From Phytophthora quininea (Eukaryota > Oomycota > Peronosporomycetes > Peronosporales > Peronosporaceae): a DNA stretch of 64,000 nt. The notes beneath the pieces were generated by a model. It was not told where the DNA came from. It was given only the letters and a program-made list of their open reading frames with translations, and made no database searches. The DNA lies in contig JAAVTG010000216.1 in the NCBI GenBank assembly GCA_011947345.1, positions 39,734 to 103,733 of the forward strand, in the 5' to 3' direction. A program made the position numbers and the translations under genes. Below are positions 11,515 to 23,000 of this stretch, one piece after another. Positions within the stretch are counted from its first letter, which is position 1. Every line of letters begins with the position of its first letter.

Positions 11515-12621
11515 ATAGCAGTCTACAACCACTCTTCCGGCTACGTTCGGACAGCAGTGATCGTGGCTGGGCTTCTCGCAGTGGTTGTTTCGATTGCTAT
11601 AATGGTGGTACGCAACAACTTCAACGGCGTGCTGATGGTGGTGGTTGATTGGTTTTGTTGGGGCGATAAAGGCAACAAAGGCGACCTCCCGTTACCGCTG
11701 GTAACCCCAAGGACTACTGACAACGGTGAATACTCCAGGGCTGATGACAGCGTTGAGAATTCGAGGGCTGCTGACACGGTTGCTGCACCTACTGGGGACA
11801 CCACTCACATTCTGACGTTGTTGCGGCCCTCTCTCGATCGAGTGCTTTTGTGAAGGTGTGCTTGATGGGCGTGTACTGGTTTCTCGTCGACGCCGACTTA
11901 TCGTGGGATACTTTCAACGGCCACGACGCGAGCTGGTGGGTGACGGGCCAATGGTTCAAGCAAGGTGTTGCCATTCTCAACCACTCCATCAAGTAGAAAG
12001 GGGCACCTTCTCGCCACGGCGTCGCTCTCAGTGCCATTTTTGTTTTCATCGACTCGAACACAATACATACACATTTGCCACGAATGGGGCGGGGAGCAGT
12101 AAAATGGCTAGCCTTTATGCTTCTTGTTGTGCCTCTGTAGAACTTGCCCCAAACTTACCTGTACGATTCACCATGCGGTTCAACTTAGTTCTGCTCAGCG
12201 TCAAAACAAACACTTTTCTGAACCTGATCTTCTCGTACTGCAGACGAAGCCCCGTTCTGGTAGTTGAGTTTGTGCTGCCCCGCCACACTCTAGACGATGC
12301 GGCATTCACTATGCGGCTACCAAAGCCCAATGGAGAACTGAGGACTGCCAGCTTCTCGGAGTGACGCGCTTGCGATCGTAGTCGTCGGCAGTTCTCTACT
12401 CGGAGCAACGCCGACGGAAGGTGCAAGCAGTGCCATCTGACGATTCAAGCAGGCCACCTCGGTCCTCAACCATTTCCTCCTCAACTGCTATATACTTTCG
12501 ATCCGTACTCTTGTGGATGAAAGACTTGTGCGTTACCGGTAATGCAAAGCATGTGTGGGTCCTCTCATCTGGTCGTTGGTTCAGTTCAGAGCACGCCGAA
12601 AAAATCAGCACAGCGAGCACT

Positions 12622-13016
12622 ATGGACTCAGGATGGACGTGCAGCTTCGTGCTGTTCGCCTGCGATCACTGGCCCTCTTACCCTGTCAATGCTTCTGTAG
12701 GCTACCTCGTCGGCATGGTGGTGAGCTTTGCAGGCTTCATCTTCCTGGTAACGACGCTAAAATGCTGCGCCAAGCATGGTGCTGCGTTGACCGCCTTTAT
12801 CACCAGCTTGTGGTGGGCTGCCTGCGGAAGATGCAGCCGCTGTACATTCACAACGCTAAGACGCCCGATTCCGCAGCCAGCGCGTGCTTTGAAGCTGGTG
12901 CGTGCACTACTTTATTGACCCAAATGGAGGTCGACAAGTCATGTACTGATTGCTTTGTTGTGGCTGGCACTGTCGATGCTGTACCGGCAGCTGCTCAAGG
13001 TAAGGTAAGGATATAG
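12622..13016 (+). pseudogene. Membrane protein fragment, unknown family, frame broken
   Basis: ATG 12622 opens MDSGWTCSFVLFACDHWP followed by hydrophobic helices (YLVGMVVSFAGFIFLVTT, LTAFITSLWWAAC). Near 12825 the sense frame changes by one base and continues MQPLYIHNAKTPDSA with several conserved-looking cysteines to 13016. A GTAAGG sequence near 13000 could be a splice donor, so the gene may extend, but no convincing next exon was found. Not obviously a continuation of the gene ending at 11996. Function unknown. Confidence 0.42.
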
Positions 13017-13905
13017 TGTTCGCGTAGCCAATTTACGCCTGCGCTAGGCTCAACTTTGCTAGTCGTCGGGGTGGGATAGCGTGGTGTCCGCATACGTCGA
13101 GTCTGCTGCCACTGGGAGCGAAAAATATTTTAGTCGATAGTTCCTTCCGTTTGCTCAAAGAGCAGCGAGTTGTCAAAATTCTTCAAGGTCTTGTTTGGTC
13201 CGTAGGCGGAACCGGGAGCCACTGGTAGCGCGATTTGCGTCACGAATAACACGGAGCGTTGTCCGGGGTTTGCCACGCCATTTACCTGCGCCACAGGGCG
13301 CGGAGTTGGCCTGCATCTAGAGATGTGCTGGGATTTCGGGCCGATGAAGAATATGGCCGAAGAGGCCCCATCTATCTATTGTGATCCGATGTCGTAGTGG
13401 ACGTTCCTCGCAGATTTCGTAGAGAGCTGCACTGGATATACAACGCGGGAAGCAAATATCGAGAACACTACGAAGTTGGCGTCGACGAAAACTTTCCAGG
13501 CATCTCAGTTCCGTGGCGGTTAACGCCCAGGTTCTGCAATTGTAGAGCAGAATCGGGAAACCGTAGCAATTGTATAACCGGACACGTGTCTTGTCGGTTG
13601 TGTAGTGCGGACGGGGCCAGATGGACCAGAGTCGTCGAAGTACCGCTGATACGAGCGTTTTTCGTCGGGAGAGGTCTTCAGTGTCGCCGGATAGGGAACC
13701 TATTTCCGGGTAGATCGCCTCAGTATCTCAGCAGCTCGAGAGAATGGATTTGCCCCAGTAGGTCGTACATATCGTTGCAGTTGAGTAATCTCCGTCTTGG
13801 ATATGCTCATCTGGAGATGTGGTGTTCCAGTGTTGCTTTCGAATGGCTTGAGGGTTGTTTTTCTGAAGAGAAGAGAGAGAGCGTAGTCTTGGCCAGTAAT
13901 AATCG
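13017..13905. other. No clear gene
   Basis: A plus ORF of 200 codons spans 13397-13999 but its composition is not convincing and its end runs into the copia LTR; left out as a gene. The copia target duplicate AATCG ends at 13905. Confidence 0.5.
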
Positions 13906-14180
13906 TAGCAGCTTTGCGCTGCGAGAGAGTGGCAAACAGGAAAGTAGAAGACTTGCGCAGTTGGAGGTAAAACTCAAAGGTAAGATTCCCACGGCTTAAC
14001 CGCGCCTTACTACATGTACACGTGCCGAGCACGAGGAGGAAGCTCTCAGCCTAAACCCCTTTGACCACACAAGCCATCCATCCATCTTGTGAGCCTATTC
14101 CCAGCTATACTAGGACACGACCATGGCATGAGTGACCACCGAGAGAGGTAGAGCGACATCTCCAGTCGGCAACTCTCATA
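13906..14180 (-). repeat. 3' LTR of copia element
   Basis: 275 bp, matches 18750-19024. On the sense strand it runs TATGAG...GCTGCTA, so the ends are TA/TA rather than TG/CA. Preceded on the sense strand by a short GGGGAG purine run (about 14181-14186). Confidence 0.9.
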
Positions 14181-14197
14181 CTCCCCGGAACTCATAG

Positions 14198-17100
14198 TCA
14201 CTGGTCTTCTTCGCGATCAAGTCGCTCAGACAGGCCTGTACTTGCAACAGCATCAGCCACGTCCTCAACACCCAGCAACTGCCGCAGCATAATGAACTGC
14301 TGCGGTCCCAGCGCCTTGGTGAACATGTCAGCCATGTTATCTGCAGTAGGAACGTAGTTCAGCGTCAGCTCTTTCTGTTCAACGAGCTCAGCGATCTTGT
14401 GACTCATCCTCGCGACCCGCTTAACACCGTCGTAATTTCCGACGTTTGTGCAGACCTTTATCGTGCTCTGATTATCACTGTGCAACTCGGGGATCAACGG
14501 CTCCATGCCAATCTCATTGAGCAACTCCTGTGCCCAAAGCAGATCCTCCACACATGTACTGGCCGCAGCCAGCTCAGACTTACACGTATCATCCGTGACA
14601 CTGCTTTGCTTACGACTCTTAAAGCCAAAGCTGTAGCCATTCAGCTGGAGCACGTAGCCCGTCACTGACCTGCTCGTGTCTGGACAGTTAACGTGATCGG
14701 CATCGGAAAATGCCCGCAGCTGTAGCTGTTCCGACGGGATCGCCTCCGACCGGCGGTATACCAACCCAAACCGTCTCGTACCCCGAAGGTACTGCAATAC
14801 ACGCTTAGCGCTTGCATAGTTTTCTTTCGTGTAAGCTCCAGCATGCCGACTGAGACTTCGCACCGCGTTAGCGATGTCCGGACGCGTACATGTCACCAAG
14901 TACTGCAACTTGCCAACGATCTCCCGATAGGGAATCGATGCATCGTTGACTTTGGCACTGTCACGCTCCAATGGTTGCATTTTCTCGTTGTGCATCTGAG
15001 GTGATCCAACCGCACGCGCCATGCTCATGCCAAAGCGCTCCAGCAGTTGATCAATGTAGGCCGTTTGGGACAGGCAGAGTATCACACCAGGTTCATAGTG
15101 GATCTCCATCGACAACAAATGCCGAACTCGCCCCAAGTCCTTCATGACGAACTTGATCCTCAACGCCTCGACCACATCGTCGATGTCACTCGATTTCCCC
15201 ACAACCATCATGTCGTCAACATAAACCGTCACCAGCACAATTCGTCCGTCCACGTACTTCACATACAGCCCCACGTCATGTGCACAACGTCGAAATCCGA
15301 TCTCTACCAAGTGCGCATGCAAGGTCTGATACCAGATCCTTGCCGCCTGCTTTAGGCCATAAATGCCCTTCTTCAGCAAGCACACCCTGCCCGTACCATC
15401 ATCAAAGCACGCAGGTTGCTCCATGTAGATCACGACTCCACGCAGCCAGCTATTCAGAAAAGCTGTCTCCACATCGACGTGTCGAGCCTCCAGTGCCAGT
15501 ATCAACGCGAGTAATAGTACCAAAACCATCGTGACGAATCTGACAACAGGTGAGTATGTATCCCAGTACTCAAACCCGTAGCGCTGCTTGAACCCATGAA
15601 TCACCAGCCTGGCCTTATACCGAACAATGTTTCCGTGCTCGTCGCGTTTTACACACAGCACCCACTTCGTCGTGAGCACTTTAACAGGTTCACCGCCCGC
15701 AGATTTTGGCCGATCGACTAGGATCCAAGTACCATTCTTCAGAAGTGATTCGAACTCAGCCCTCATCGCAGCTTTCCATTCCTCTCGTTGAGGCGACCGC
15801 ATCGCTTCCTCCACAGACGCCGGATTTCCATTGAAATGCTCCTCCAGCGACAACACATAGTCACTCAGTCTAACATTTGTTGTCCGATTCCTCGTCGAAC
15901 GCCTCACAGGAGTGCCGTCGTCTTGCTGTCCACTATCCAGCTGCCGTTGTCTGCGCGTCAACCTGCGACCCGGCCGTCTCCCTCGACCACGAGCTGGCCT
16001 TGGAGGCTGTGCACCCCAACTCCAGTGCCCGCTTCAGGTTCCGATTCACTCTCGGCCTCTGACTCCTCGTTGCTACTCGACGACGCTGCTCCCCCAAACT
16101 AGCGCTGCTATCAGCCACTTCGTCAGCATGGGAGGGCAAATCCTCGCGCACCACTCGTTCAGCTTGGTCCCGAGTGTTCTCTTCTGCAACATACTCGACG
16201 GGCAGAGGTGTGAATGGTATGTGCTTGTAGTTTTCTTGAGTACCCGACAATATCGCATTCACATACTCACGGCTGACTGTCACATCCTCACGAAAGTTCA
16301 CATCTCTCGCTTCCACAATTTGCCCAGTCCGTAGATGCAGCAAACGATACCCCGGCGATAAACGCGCAAACCCCAACAGCAACGCTGGCTTTGCCTTCGA
16401 GCTCAGCTTTGTCTTGCGCTTCTCCTTCGGTTGGTGAATGAATCCCACTGAGCCGCATACACGGATCTTGCCTACGTTCGGCTTCGTGCCCAGCAACTTC
16501 TCCGACGGGGTCATGCCGTTAAGCGCTCGAGTCGCGCTCATGTTATCAATGTCCACCACATACTGGAGTACTTCAGGCCACAGCCTGTTGGGAAGATTGG
16601 CCGCATGCATCGCAGCACGCATCTTATTCACTAGTACCCCATTCAACTTCTCCACCAGAGCATTCTCCTCCGGCGTATATGGGTGTGTCGGCACAAATCG
16701 AATTCCACGTGCTTTCAGAAACAGCTTCAGTTCCGTGTTCACGAACTCGCCACCTCCATCACTTGAGAACGTCCGTACTCGATGCCCTTGCGCTAGCAGC
16801 TCAGTCATCAACCTGATCGTGTTCCCATTTGCATCGCTCTTTTTCTTCAGGGGATAACACCACTTGTATCGAGAACCTTCGTCTCGAATCAACTGGAAGT
16901 AGCGGACGCCACCCAGTCCAGGCAAGTACTTACCCATATCGCATGTGTCGGACATGAGTCGCTCATAGTTCACCTTGGTCCTCTTTTCAGCAGCGCTCTT
17001 CTTATACGACCGCCGCTTCTGCTTTGCCGACATACACGTAAGACACGAGAACTTCTTCTTGAAGAGCTCCATAGGAATATCCATGCCTGCAACCGTCCCG

Positions 17101-18685
17101 CTCTCCATCATGTGCTTAATCGCCGCCACATTCAAGTGCCCCAGGCGTTCGTGCCACCTCATCAACGGGCTCGCATCTGCATTCACCGCCATCATTGCCA
17201 ACTGCCCCACTGCTGCATCACTGCCAATGGTCCTCAGCCAGTAGTGCTTCCCTCGGCGAAAAACTCCAACCGCTCACCACCACGGTCCAGGAAAGCCTTT
17301 CTCTCCCCTTCCTCCGTGGGATTTGTTGACCAGCGCCATCCACTATCTTCCATCACACCCAGAATCGGCAGATTGGTCGCTCCATGCGGCGAAAACTCCA
17401 CGCTTTCCAACTGCACTTGCAAGCTGGGTCGCTTCTCAGGAATTAGCAGCACAGTGCCGGACATCACTCCCTTCGTGACTTCACCTGTCCAGACTTTGAA
17501 TGACGCCCTCGACTTCTTCTTGCTCGTGAACAGGCTTCGGTCGCGACAGACGTGCGTCGTAGTGCCGGAATCGAGCATCCACTCGCTTAAACTTCCTGCG
17601 CACGCACTCTTCTGCACCATCCCGACCATCTCGTCCTCGTCACTGCTGCTATCTCCAATATGTAGCCACTCCATGTGCTTGATGACGCCCTGTCCCTTTT
17701 CTTTGCCTTCACCTCCATCGTTCTTGGCAGGTGCGGCTTCCTTGGCCTTCTCCGGTTTGCTCTCAGCCTTCTTTGACTTGCTTTTATAGTGCCAGCAGTC
17801 GCGCCGCAGATGCCCCGGCTTCTTACAATAGTAACACTTCCTGATGAAGGGCTTCTTGCCACCCCCTTTCCGCCAAACGAACCACTGCCCGCGCTTCCAC
17901 CTGGTCGAGCTCCGCCTCCAGCTCCTGCCCCGCTTGCAGGTCCAGCTCCGCCGGCACCACCCACATGCATCACAGCACCCTGGGTCCACCAGCCATCTCC
18001 ACCATCCGATCACGTTCATCCCGCGATCGTAGAGCATTGGTGACCTGTTGAAGTGTCGGCGGGTTTCCTTGACGAGTAGGCAGATCAAACTGCTCAATCA
18101 GCTCTCGGTGCGTCATGGCGACACCCATCAGCAGAAGACACGCCATGTCTGCATCCGACACTGCATGCTCTGCTCCCATGTTCCTCAACTGCTGTCTCAG
18201 CTGCGTCATCGTACGAAGGTACTCTTCCATCGACTGATCCGGTCGATGCGTGCATTGATACAACTGCCGACGCAGCAGCATAGCATACAAGAAATCACGC
18301 TGCGTGTGGTCCGCCACCAACGTATCCCACATCTCTCTCGCAGTAGCCATTCCGCAGACCTTCGAGGCATCATTATTCTTGCACCCACGCAAACCCCGCA
18401 GGATATTAGCCCTTGCCACTCGATCCTTCCTGTCAAACAGGGCTTGCTGGTCGTTGTCCGTCGCGTGGCGCACCTCAGCTCCCGTAACCAAGTCCCACGA
18501 CTCTCTTTCCCCAGGAACAGTTCCAACTCGTCTTGGTACAATTCAAACGTCCCTTGAAAGAGCGGGGGCTTCGTGCTACCGCGCACTTGAGGCTGTTGCA
18601 TCGCCGCAGCCGCCACAGCGGGCGCATTCGCAGCAGCATTTGCGTTTCCACCACCGCCAGAACCAGCATTCGCGTTCGCGTTCAT
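14198..18685 (-). CDS. Gag-Pol of copia element (about five frame breaks)
   Basis: ATG at about 18685 (MNANANAGSGGG). Gag core holds TAREMWDTLVADHTQ and MEEYLRTM; zinc knuckle CYYCKKPGHLRRDC near 17835; protease DSGTTTHVC near 17550; integrase 17210-15990 with HERLGHL, CLTCMSAKQ, FSSDGGGEF and PYTPEENALVEKLN; RT 15800-15100 with DVETAFLNSWL and catalytic YVDDM; RNase H to the stop at 14198 with SDADH and SELAAAS. Frame changes fall near 18500, 17970, 17862, 17235 and 15985; those at 17970, 17862 and 17235 look like G runs one base short. Likely one long gag-pol ORF in the real genome, as in other copia elements. Confidence 0.85.
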
Positions 18686-18734
18686 GTCTTCAACACTTGC
18701 TTAACTTGACTTGCACACTCGACTCGCACGTAGA

Positions 18735-18749
18735 TTTGGGCTCATAACC
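18735..18749 (-). promoter_or_regulatory. Probable primer-binding site (internal tRNA-Met)
   Basis: On the sense strand the bases next to the 5' LTR are GGTTATGAGCCC. The complement GGGCTCATAACC has the shape of a tRNA-Met anticodon stem-loop (CAT anticodon), as in elements such as Drosophila copia that prime from a cleaved initiator tRNA rather than its 3' end. Confidence 0.6.
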
Positions 18750-19024
18750 TAGCAGCTTTGCGCTGCGAGAGAGTGGCAAACAGGAAAGTAGAAGACTTGC
18801 GCAGTTGGAGGTAAAACTCAAAGGTAAGATTCCCACGGCTTAACCGCGCCTTACTACATGTACACGTGCCGAGCACGAGGAGGAAGCTCTCAGCCTAAAC
18901 CCCTTTGACCACACAAGCCATCCATCCATCTTGTGAGCCTATTCCCAGCTATACTAGGACACGACCATGGCATGAGTGACCACCGAGAGAGGTAGAGCGA
19001 CATCTCCAGTCGGCAACTCTCATA
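18750..19024 (-). repeat. 5' LTR of copia element
   Basis: 275 bp, same sequence as 13906-14180. Followed on the sense strand directly by the primer-binding site. Confidence 0.9.
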
Positions 19025-19479
19025 AATCGTATCAATCGGATCTCATTACCGAGCAGGAAACTCTCAAGTACAGAGAGAAGTTTACGTCAGTCAATAGAAA
19101 GAGTTTTTGGCTCTCGAGTGTGCGCTTGCCGAGACTTTCTCCAGTGAGTAGCAACCACAACGTGCTGAGAAGCATCCCATGAAGTGTGTTTGAGGTGGCA
19201 AAAGGATTGTGTGTATTGCTGAGTGTCCTTGTGCAAGTAGAGGGAAAAACTTGCTCGCTGTCAAACCCTCTCTACAACTACTGATCTGTTCCACATTTGC
19301 AGCGAGAACCTTGAGATTTCCGACCTTCGAGTCACTTCCTCTCGTGTTGACCACTGCAGCAGTACGGCGTGCAGGCCATCCGTGCATCGCTCCCCGTGGT
19401 TCTTCAGACTTCCAGAAGAAAGATGCTCTTTTTAGTCTCCACTCGTCACAAGTCTCACTCAGACGTCACACCTTCCGTT

Positions 19480-19857
19480 TTCCATCGTGCGCTTCAACCG
19501 CGAGTGATTTCAACGTCGGCGACGACGCAACGCCCACCAACGCTCTTAAATGGTTCCAAATGCTCTGGAGATAAGAGCTTGTTGACCACGGAAGTGATTC
19601 GCTCGAGCACAATAAGCGAGATGGCTTTCCGGATGCTGGTGAGGGTAACAATTGGTCATAGACTTGAGCTTTAGGATTCCCCCTTTGGGTTTATTCGGCT
19701 TGGGCAGACACAGCAGTATGCCTTCGCCAAGCTCCAGAGGTTCGGCGGCGTATCTGAGCAACGGAAGCCGATGGTCGTTGCAGACGGTAATATATTCACG
19801 TCGTTTGAATTTAGAACTAGCGTGAGTTAAGTAGACGGGAGGGAGTTCTTTATTCAC
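19480..19857 (-). pseudogene. LINE (non-LTR) reverse-transcriptase fragment
   Basis: Minus-strand reading gives LGEGILLCLPKPNKPKGG, then after a one-base shift PIVTLTSIRKAISLIVLERI and NKLLSPEHLEPF. This is the block of LINE reverse transcriptases normally reading KPGKPKG...LRPI.LL...RK..S.I.L.RI. Only about 120 residues are present, with a frame change and no catalytic FADD region; a 5'- and 3'-truncated scrap. Confidence 0.68.
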
Positions 19858-19891
19858 ACTAGTTGTACATATAGAACTAGTGTGGATAAAG
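19848..19891. repeat. 17-bp inverted repeat (hairpin)
   Basis: Arms 19848-19864 and 19875-19891 are complementary except for one position, around a 10-bp loop. The right-hand arm and following AGCAGACGGGAGG are also a diverged direct copy of 19813-19842. Looks like the remains of a small inverted-repeat element about 150 bp upstream of the USP47-like gene. Confidence 0.7.
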
Positions 19892-19951
19892 CAGACGGGA
19901 GGCGTCTGCTTTTCGTCTTGGTGTTTGTAAAAGCGTTCATAATGGGAGGGA

Positions 19952-20006
19952 GTTGTAGATTTAGTATTTACCGCGTTGTAGATTTAGTATTTACCGCGTT
20001 GTAGAT
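19952..20006 (+). repeat. 23-bp tandem repeat, 2.4 copies
   Basis: Unit GTTGTAGATTTAGTATTTAC plus CGC at 19952-19974 and 19975-19997, then a partial third copy to 20006. It ends 38 bp before the USP47-like start codon and so lies in its promoter or 5' UTR. Confidence 0.85.
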
Positions 20007-20044
20007 CCTTTTCCTCCTCCCCAGGCAGCAGAAGAGCTGGAGAA

Positions 20045-23000
20045 ATGGACTCCTGGAGCGACGACGACGACGAGCTGTCGGCGTCTCGGCAGCAGCACCG
20101 CGCGCAGGTGGCCGACGTGCTGACGCAGCTTCCCAAGACGAGCGAGGACGGCGACGCCGAGACGTCTCCCAGCGTGCAGTCCACGGCGCTGACCACGTAC
20201 TCGTCGTCGGGCATCGAAGGCCTGTACGACTCTCCAGGCTACACGAGCAACGGCGGCAGCAGCTACGGCAGCTCCGGCGGCTTCACGCGCGTCCGCAGCG
20301 CCTTCACGGGGCTGTCCAATCAGGGCGCGACCTGCTACATGAACAGCCTGCTACAGAGCATGTTCATGACGCCCGAGTTCCGCCAGGGCCTGTACCGCTG
20401 GACCTGCCACAGCGCCATCAAAAAGACCATTAAAAATGTTAACACTACTACAGATAGTGCAGAAGAAGCGCAAGACAGTGAAGAGGAGGAGGAGGAAGAA
20501 GAAGAAGAGGCAGAGGAAGACAACATCCCTCTGCAGCTGCAGAAACTCTTTGCCAAGCTGCAGTTGACCACGCAGGACTCCATCAGCACCAAAGCACTGA
20601 CCAAGAGCTTCGGCTGGACTGGAGCCGACGTGTTCCAGCAACACGACGTGCAGGAGCTGTGTAGAGTGCTGCTGGATGCCTTGGAGAGGTCGTTCAAAGG
20701 AACGGTCAATGAGAACCTGGTGAACGACCTCTACCAGGGAGCCCTGAAGGACTATGTGCAGTGCTGCGACTGCGGGTACGAGAGCTCGAGGATCGACAAC
20801 TTCTTGGACTTGTCACTAGTTATTCGACCGTTCGGCTCGTCCGAGATGATGAAGACGGTGGAGGAAGCCATCGAACTCTTTTACGGCCTGAAGTGCTGAA
20901 TAACGAGAACCAGTGGATGTGCGACCAATGCAAGGTGAAGAGAGACGCGATCAAAGGACTCAAGTTCTCCAAATTGCCCTACATTTTGATGCTGCAGCTG
21001 AAAAGGTTTGACTTTGACTACGCGACGATGAACAGGATCAAACTGCACAACGAGGTGACGTTCCCCAAGTATTTGGACATGAACTCGTACGTGAGCGACG
21101 AGAAAGGAGGAGTGCGGGGTAAAGTTGCGCGGAAAATGTCTTTAGAGCGCCACGTGCTGGAAGGCAGGAACCATCACGCATCTGTGTCGGAAGAGGCGAC
21201 TGCAAAGTTCTCGTCGTCGCCTCCACCGACGCCAGGTTTGGATGCTTTGGGCGAACGGATGCGACGCTTGTCGTCTATGGACGAATCCCAACCGATGACT
21301 TTTGTGGACGACGATGACGACAATGTGGACGATGAGGAGGAGGCCGAAACGGATGAGAGTACAGTGTTTGATACGTGGAGCCCTATGTTTGACCCGGATG
21401 TGATGATAAAGCGGTCGGGACCACTCGTCTATGAGCTTTACTCGGTGCTAATCCACTCTGGCAGCGCACTCGGTGGCCACTACTACGCCTACATTAAGTC
21501 ATTAGAGAGTGGCAAGTGGTATAACTTCAACGACTCGAGTGTTAGTGAGATATCCAACTCGGAATTAAAGACGGCGTTCGGCGGGGCAACTGGTTCTGGA
21601 TACAGCATGCGCTACAGCACATGTGCCTACATGCTCATGTACCGACTTGTGTCTCCAGAGAAGAACGTGAACGCTATAGCGCCTGAAAGCATCCCCCAAT
21701 ACTTAAAAGATAAGATCCGAGCGGATGAAGAGAAGATCCGTAGACTTGAACAGGAACGTATAGAGATGGCCAAGAAGATGCAGTTGAAATTCTTCATGAA
21801 AGGCAACAAGCCAAAGAGTTTGGAAAAGACAATCTACGTGTACAAGACCGCGACGATCCGCGAAGCGCTGGAAGTGGCTTGCAAAGAGTTTGCCAAGGAA
21901 AGCGACGTGGTGGTTCCGTCGATAGAGAACGTGCGTCTGCGTGGATACAACGACTATAACTCGTTGCTTTCGGACACGTACGACGGTAATGAGGATCTGC
22001 CTTTATCATCTCTGGCCATTTACGCAGGCCAGCAGATGTTCCTTGAAGTGAAGAGCGACGAGGAAGAATGGGAGGACCACGATCCGATGAAGTTGCAGTT
22101 GTTTGTCCGCCGCTTCGTGGACCCTGACGCTGCCGAGCTAAGCGATGCCTCCCGTGGCTCACTGATGGCAAGATGCATTCAGATAGACGACGAAGCAAAC
22201 ATCGCAACACTCTCGGCTCTCGTTGCCAAGAAGTTTTCTGTCCCATCGGACCAGCGGATTCGTTTCATTAAGAAAAGCGCGACCACGTACAGCATATCTG
22301 CCGCTAAAATCCTGAATGCCAACAACGACGAGCGGACGATGAACTTGCGACTGAAGATGGATCTGCACTTAGTGAATGGAACGGAGCTGTACTTCGAAGA
22401 AACACCAGACCTCACTCGATCGTCGCCGGCCTTGACGCACTTCGAACGCGAGGCTAACATGATTACAGTTAACTTCAAATACCTGACGAGCCCTGCAGAG
22501 CCCATTCGTATCGATCGCCGCGAAACAATTCGCACGCTAAAAGAGCGCATCAGTGCGAAGATCGGACTGTCTGCGAGCCAATTCAAGCTGCTGCGAGGCA
22601 TCAACAGTGCTGGCGTCGAGATCAAGGCGATTGACAGCACTCTGTCTAAACTGTCAATTGGATCCAACCACACTGTCTTTGCGTTGGAGGGCGTGCCCTT
22701 AAACACTGGCGAGTACAACTTCCGACTAGTGTGGTACAATCCCAGCAAAGCGACTCCACTCGATTCCGAGTCGGCGCCCAGCAACAATGACGACGACAAC
22801 CAGGAGCAGCAACCAGCCATCTCAAACGGGTCTTCCGATGAGGCCACAGACTTGTTTGACATTGACGAAGTTCTGATCTCGACAGGTAAAGACGACTCGG
22901 TACTGACTTTTGTGAGCCACATTGTGATCAGCGAGGAGATGGCAGTGGAAAAGATTCGCCGAAAGGTATGGGACGAGCTCGTGAAGAAGAACTGGGTGAA

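Larger units (their letters stand above)
5036..11996 (+). pseudogene. Multi-pass membrane protein gene split by a gypsy element
   Basis: Left part 5036-5455 starts MDRSGLLASRID and has several hydrophobic helices, for example LFILGLLVMTITTSTLSLL and a helix around LVVITATLGFG, the latter after a one-base frame change near 5300. Coding stops at the element LTR (5456) after the codons for FKSAA and resumes directly behind the right LTR (11515) with VYNHSSGYVRTAVIVAG and another membrane helix. A second frame change near 11800 leads to a C-terminal stretch containing VYWFLVDADLSWDTFNGHD, ending at TAG 11994-11996. Codons join in phase across the element, so this was one gene of unknown family before insertion. 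It is interrupted now; the smaller frame changes may be errors. Confidence 0.7.
13906..19024 (-). mobile_element. Ty1/copia element, recent insertion
   Basis: Two 275-bp LTRs (13906-14180 and 18750-19024) that I read as identical, flanked by a perfect 5-bp target duplication AATCG (13901-13905 and 19025-19029). Protein order on the minus strand is gag, protease, integrase, RT, RNase H, which is the copia order. The coding region shows about five one-base frame changes, several at homopolymers, at odds with identical LTRs unless they are sequence errors. Probably a very young, potentially active copy. Confidence 0.92.

Noticed and set aside
13397..13999. 200-codon plus-strand ORF
   Set aside because: No domain, odd composition, and its last 30 codons lie in the copia LTR; likely chance.
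18976..19387. ORFs around the right end of the copia element
   Set aside because: They begin in the LTR or use non-ATG starts and show no family motif.
20045..20899. Separate short deubiquitinase gene
   Set aside because: The next frame continues the same catalytic domain with conserved spacing; one gene, not two.
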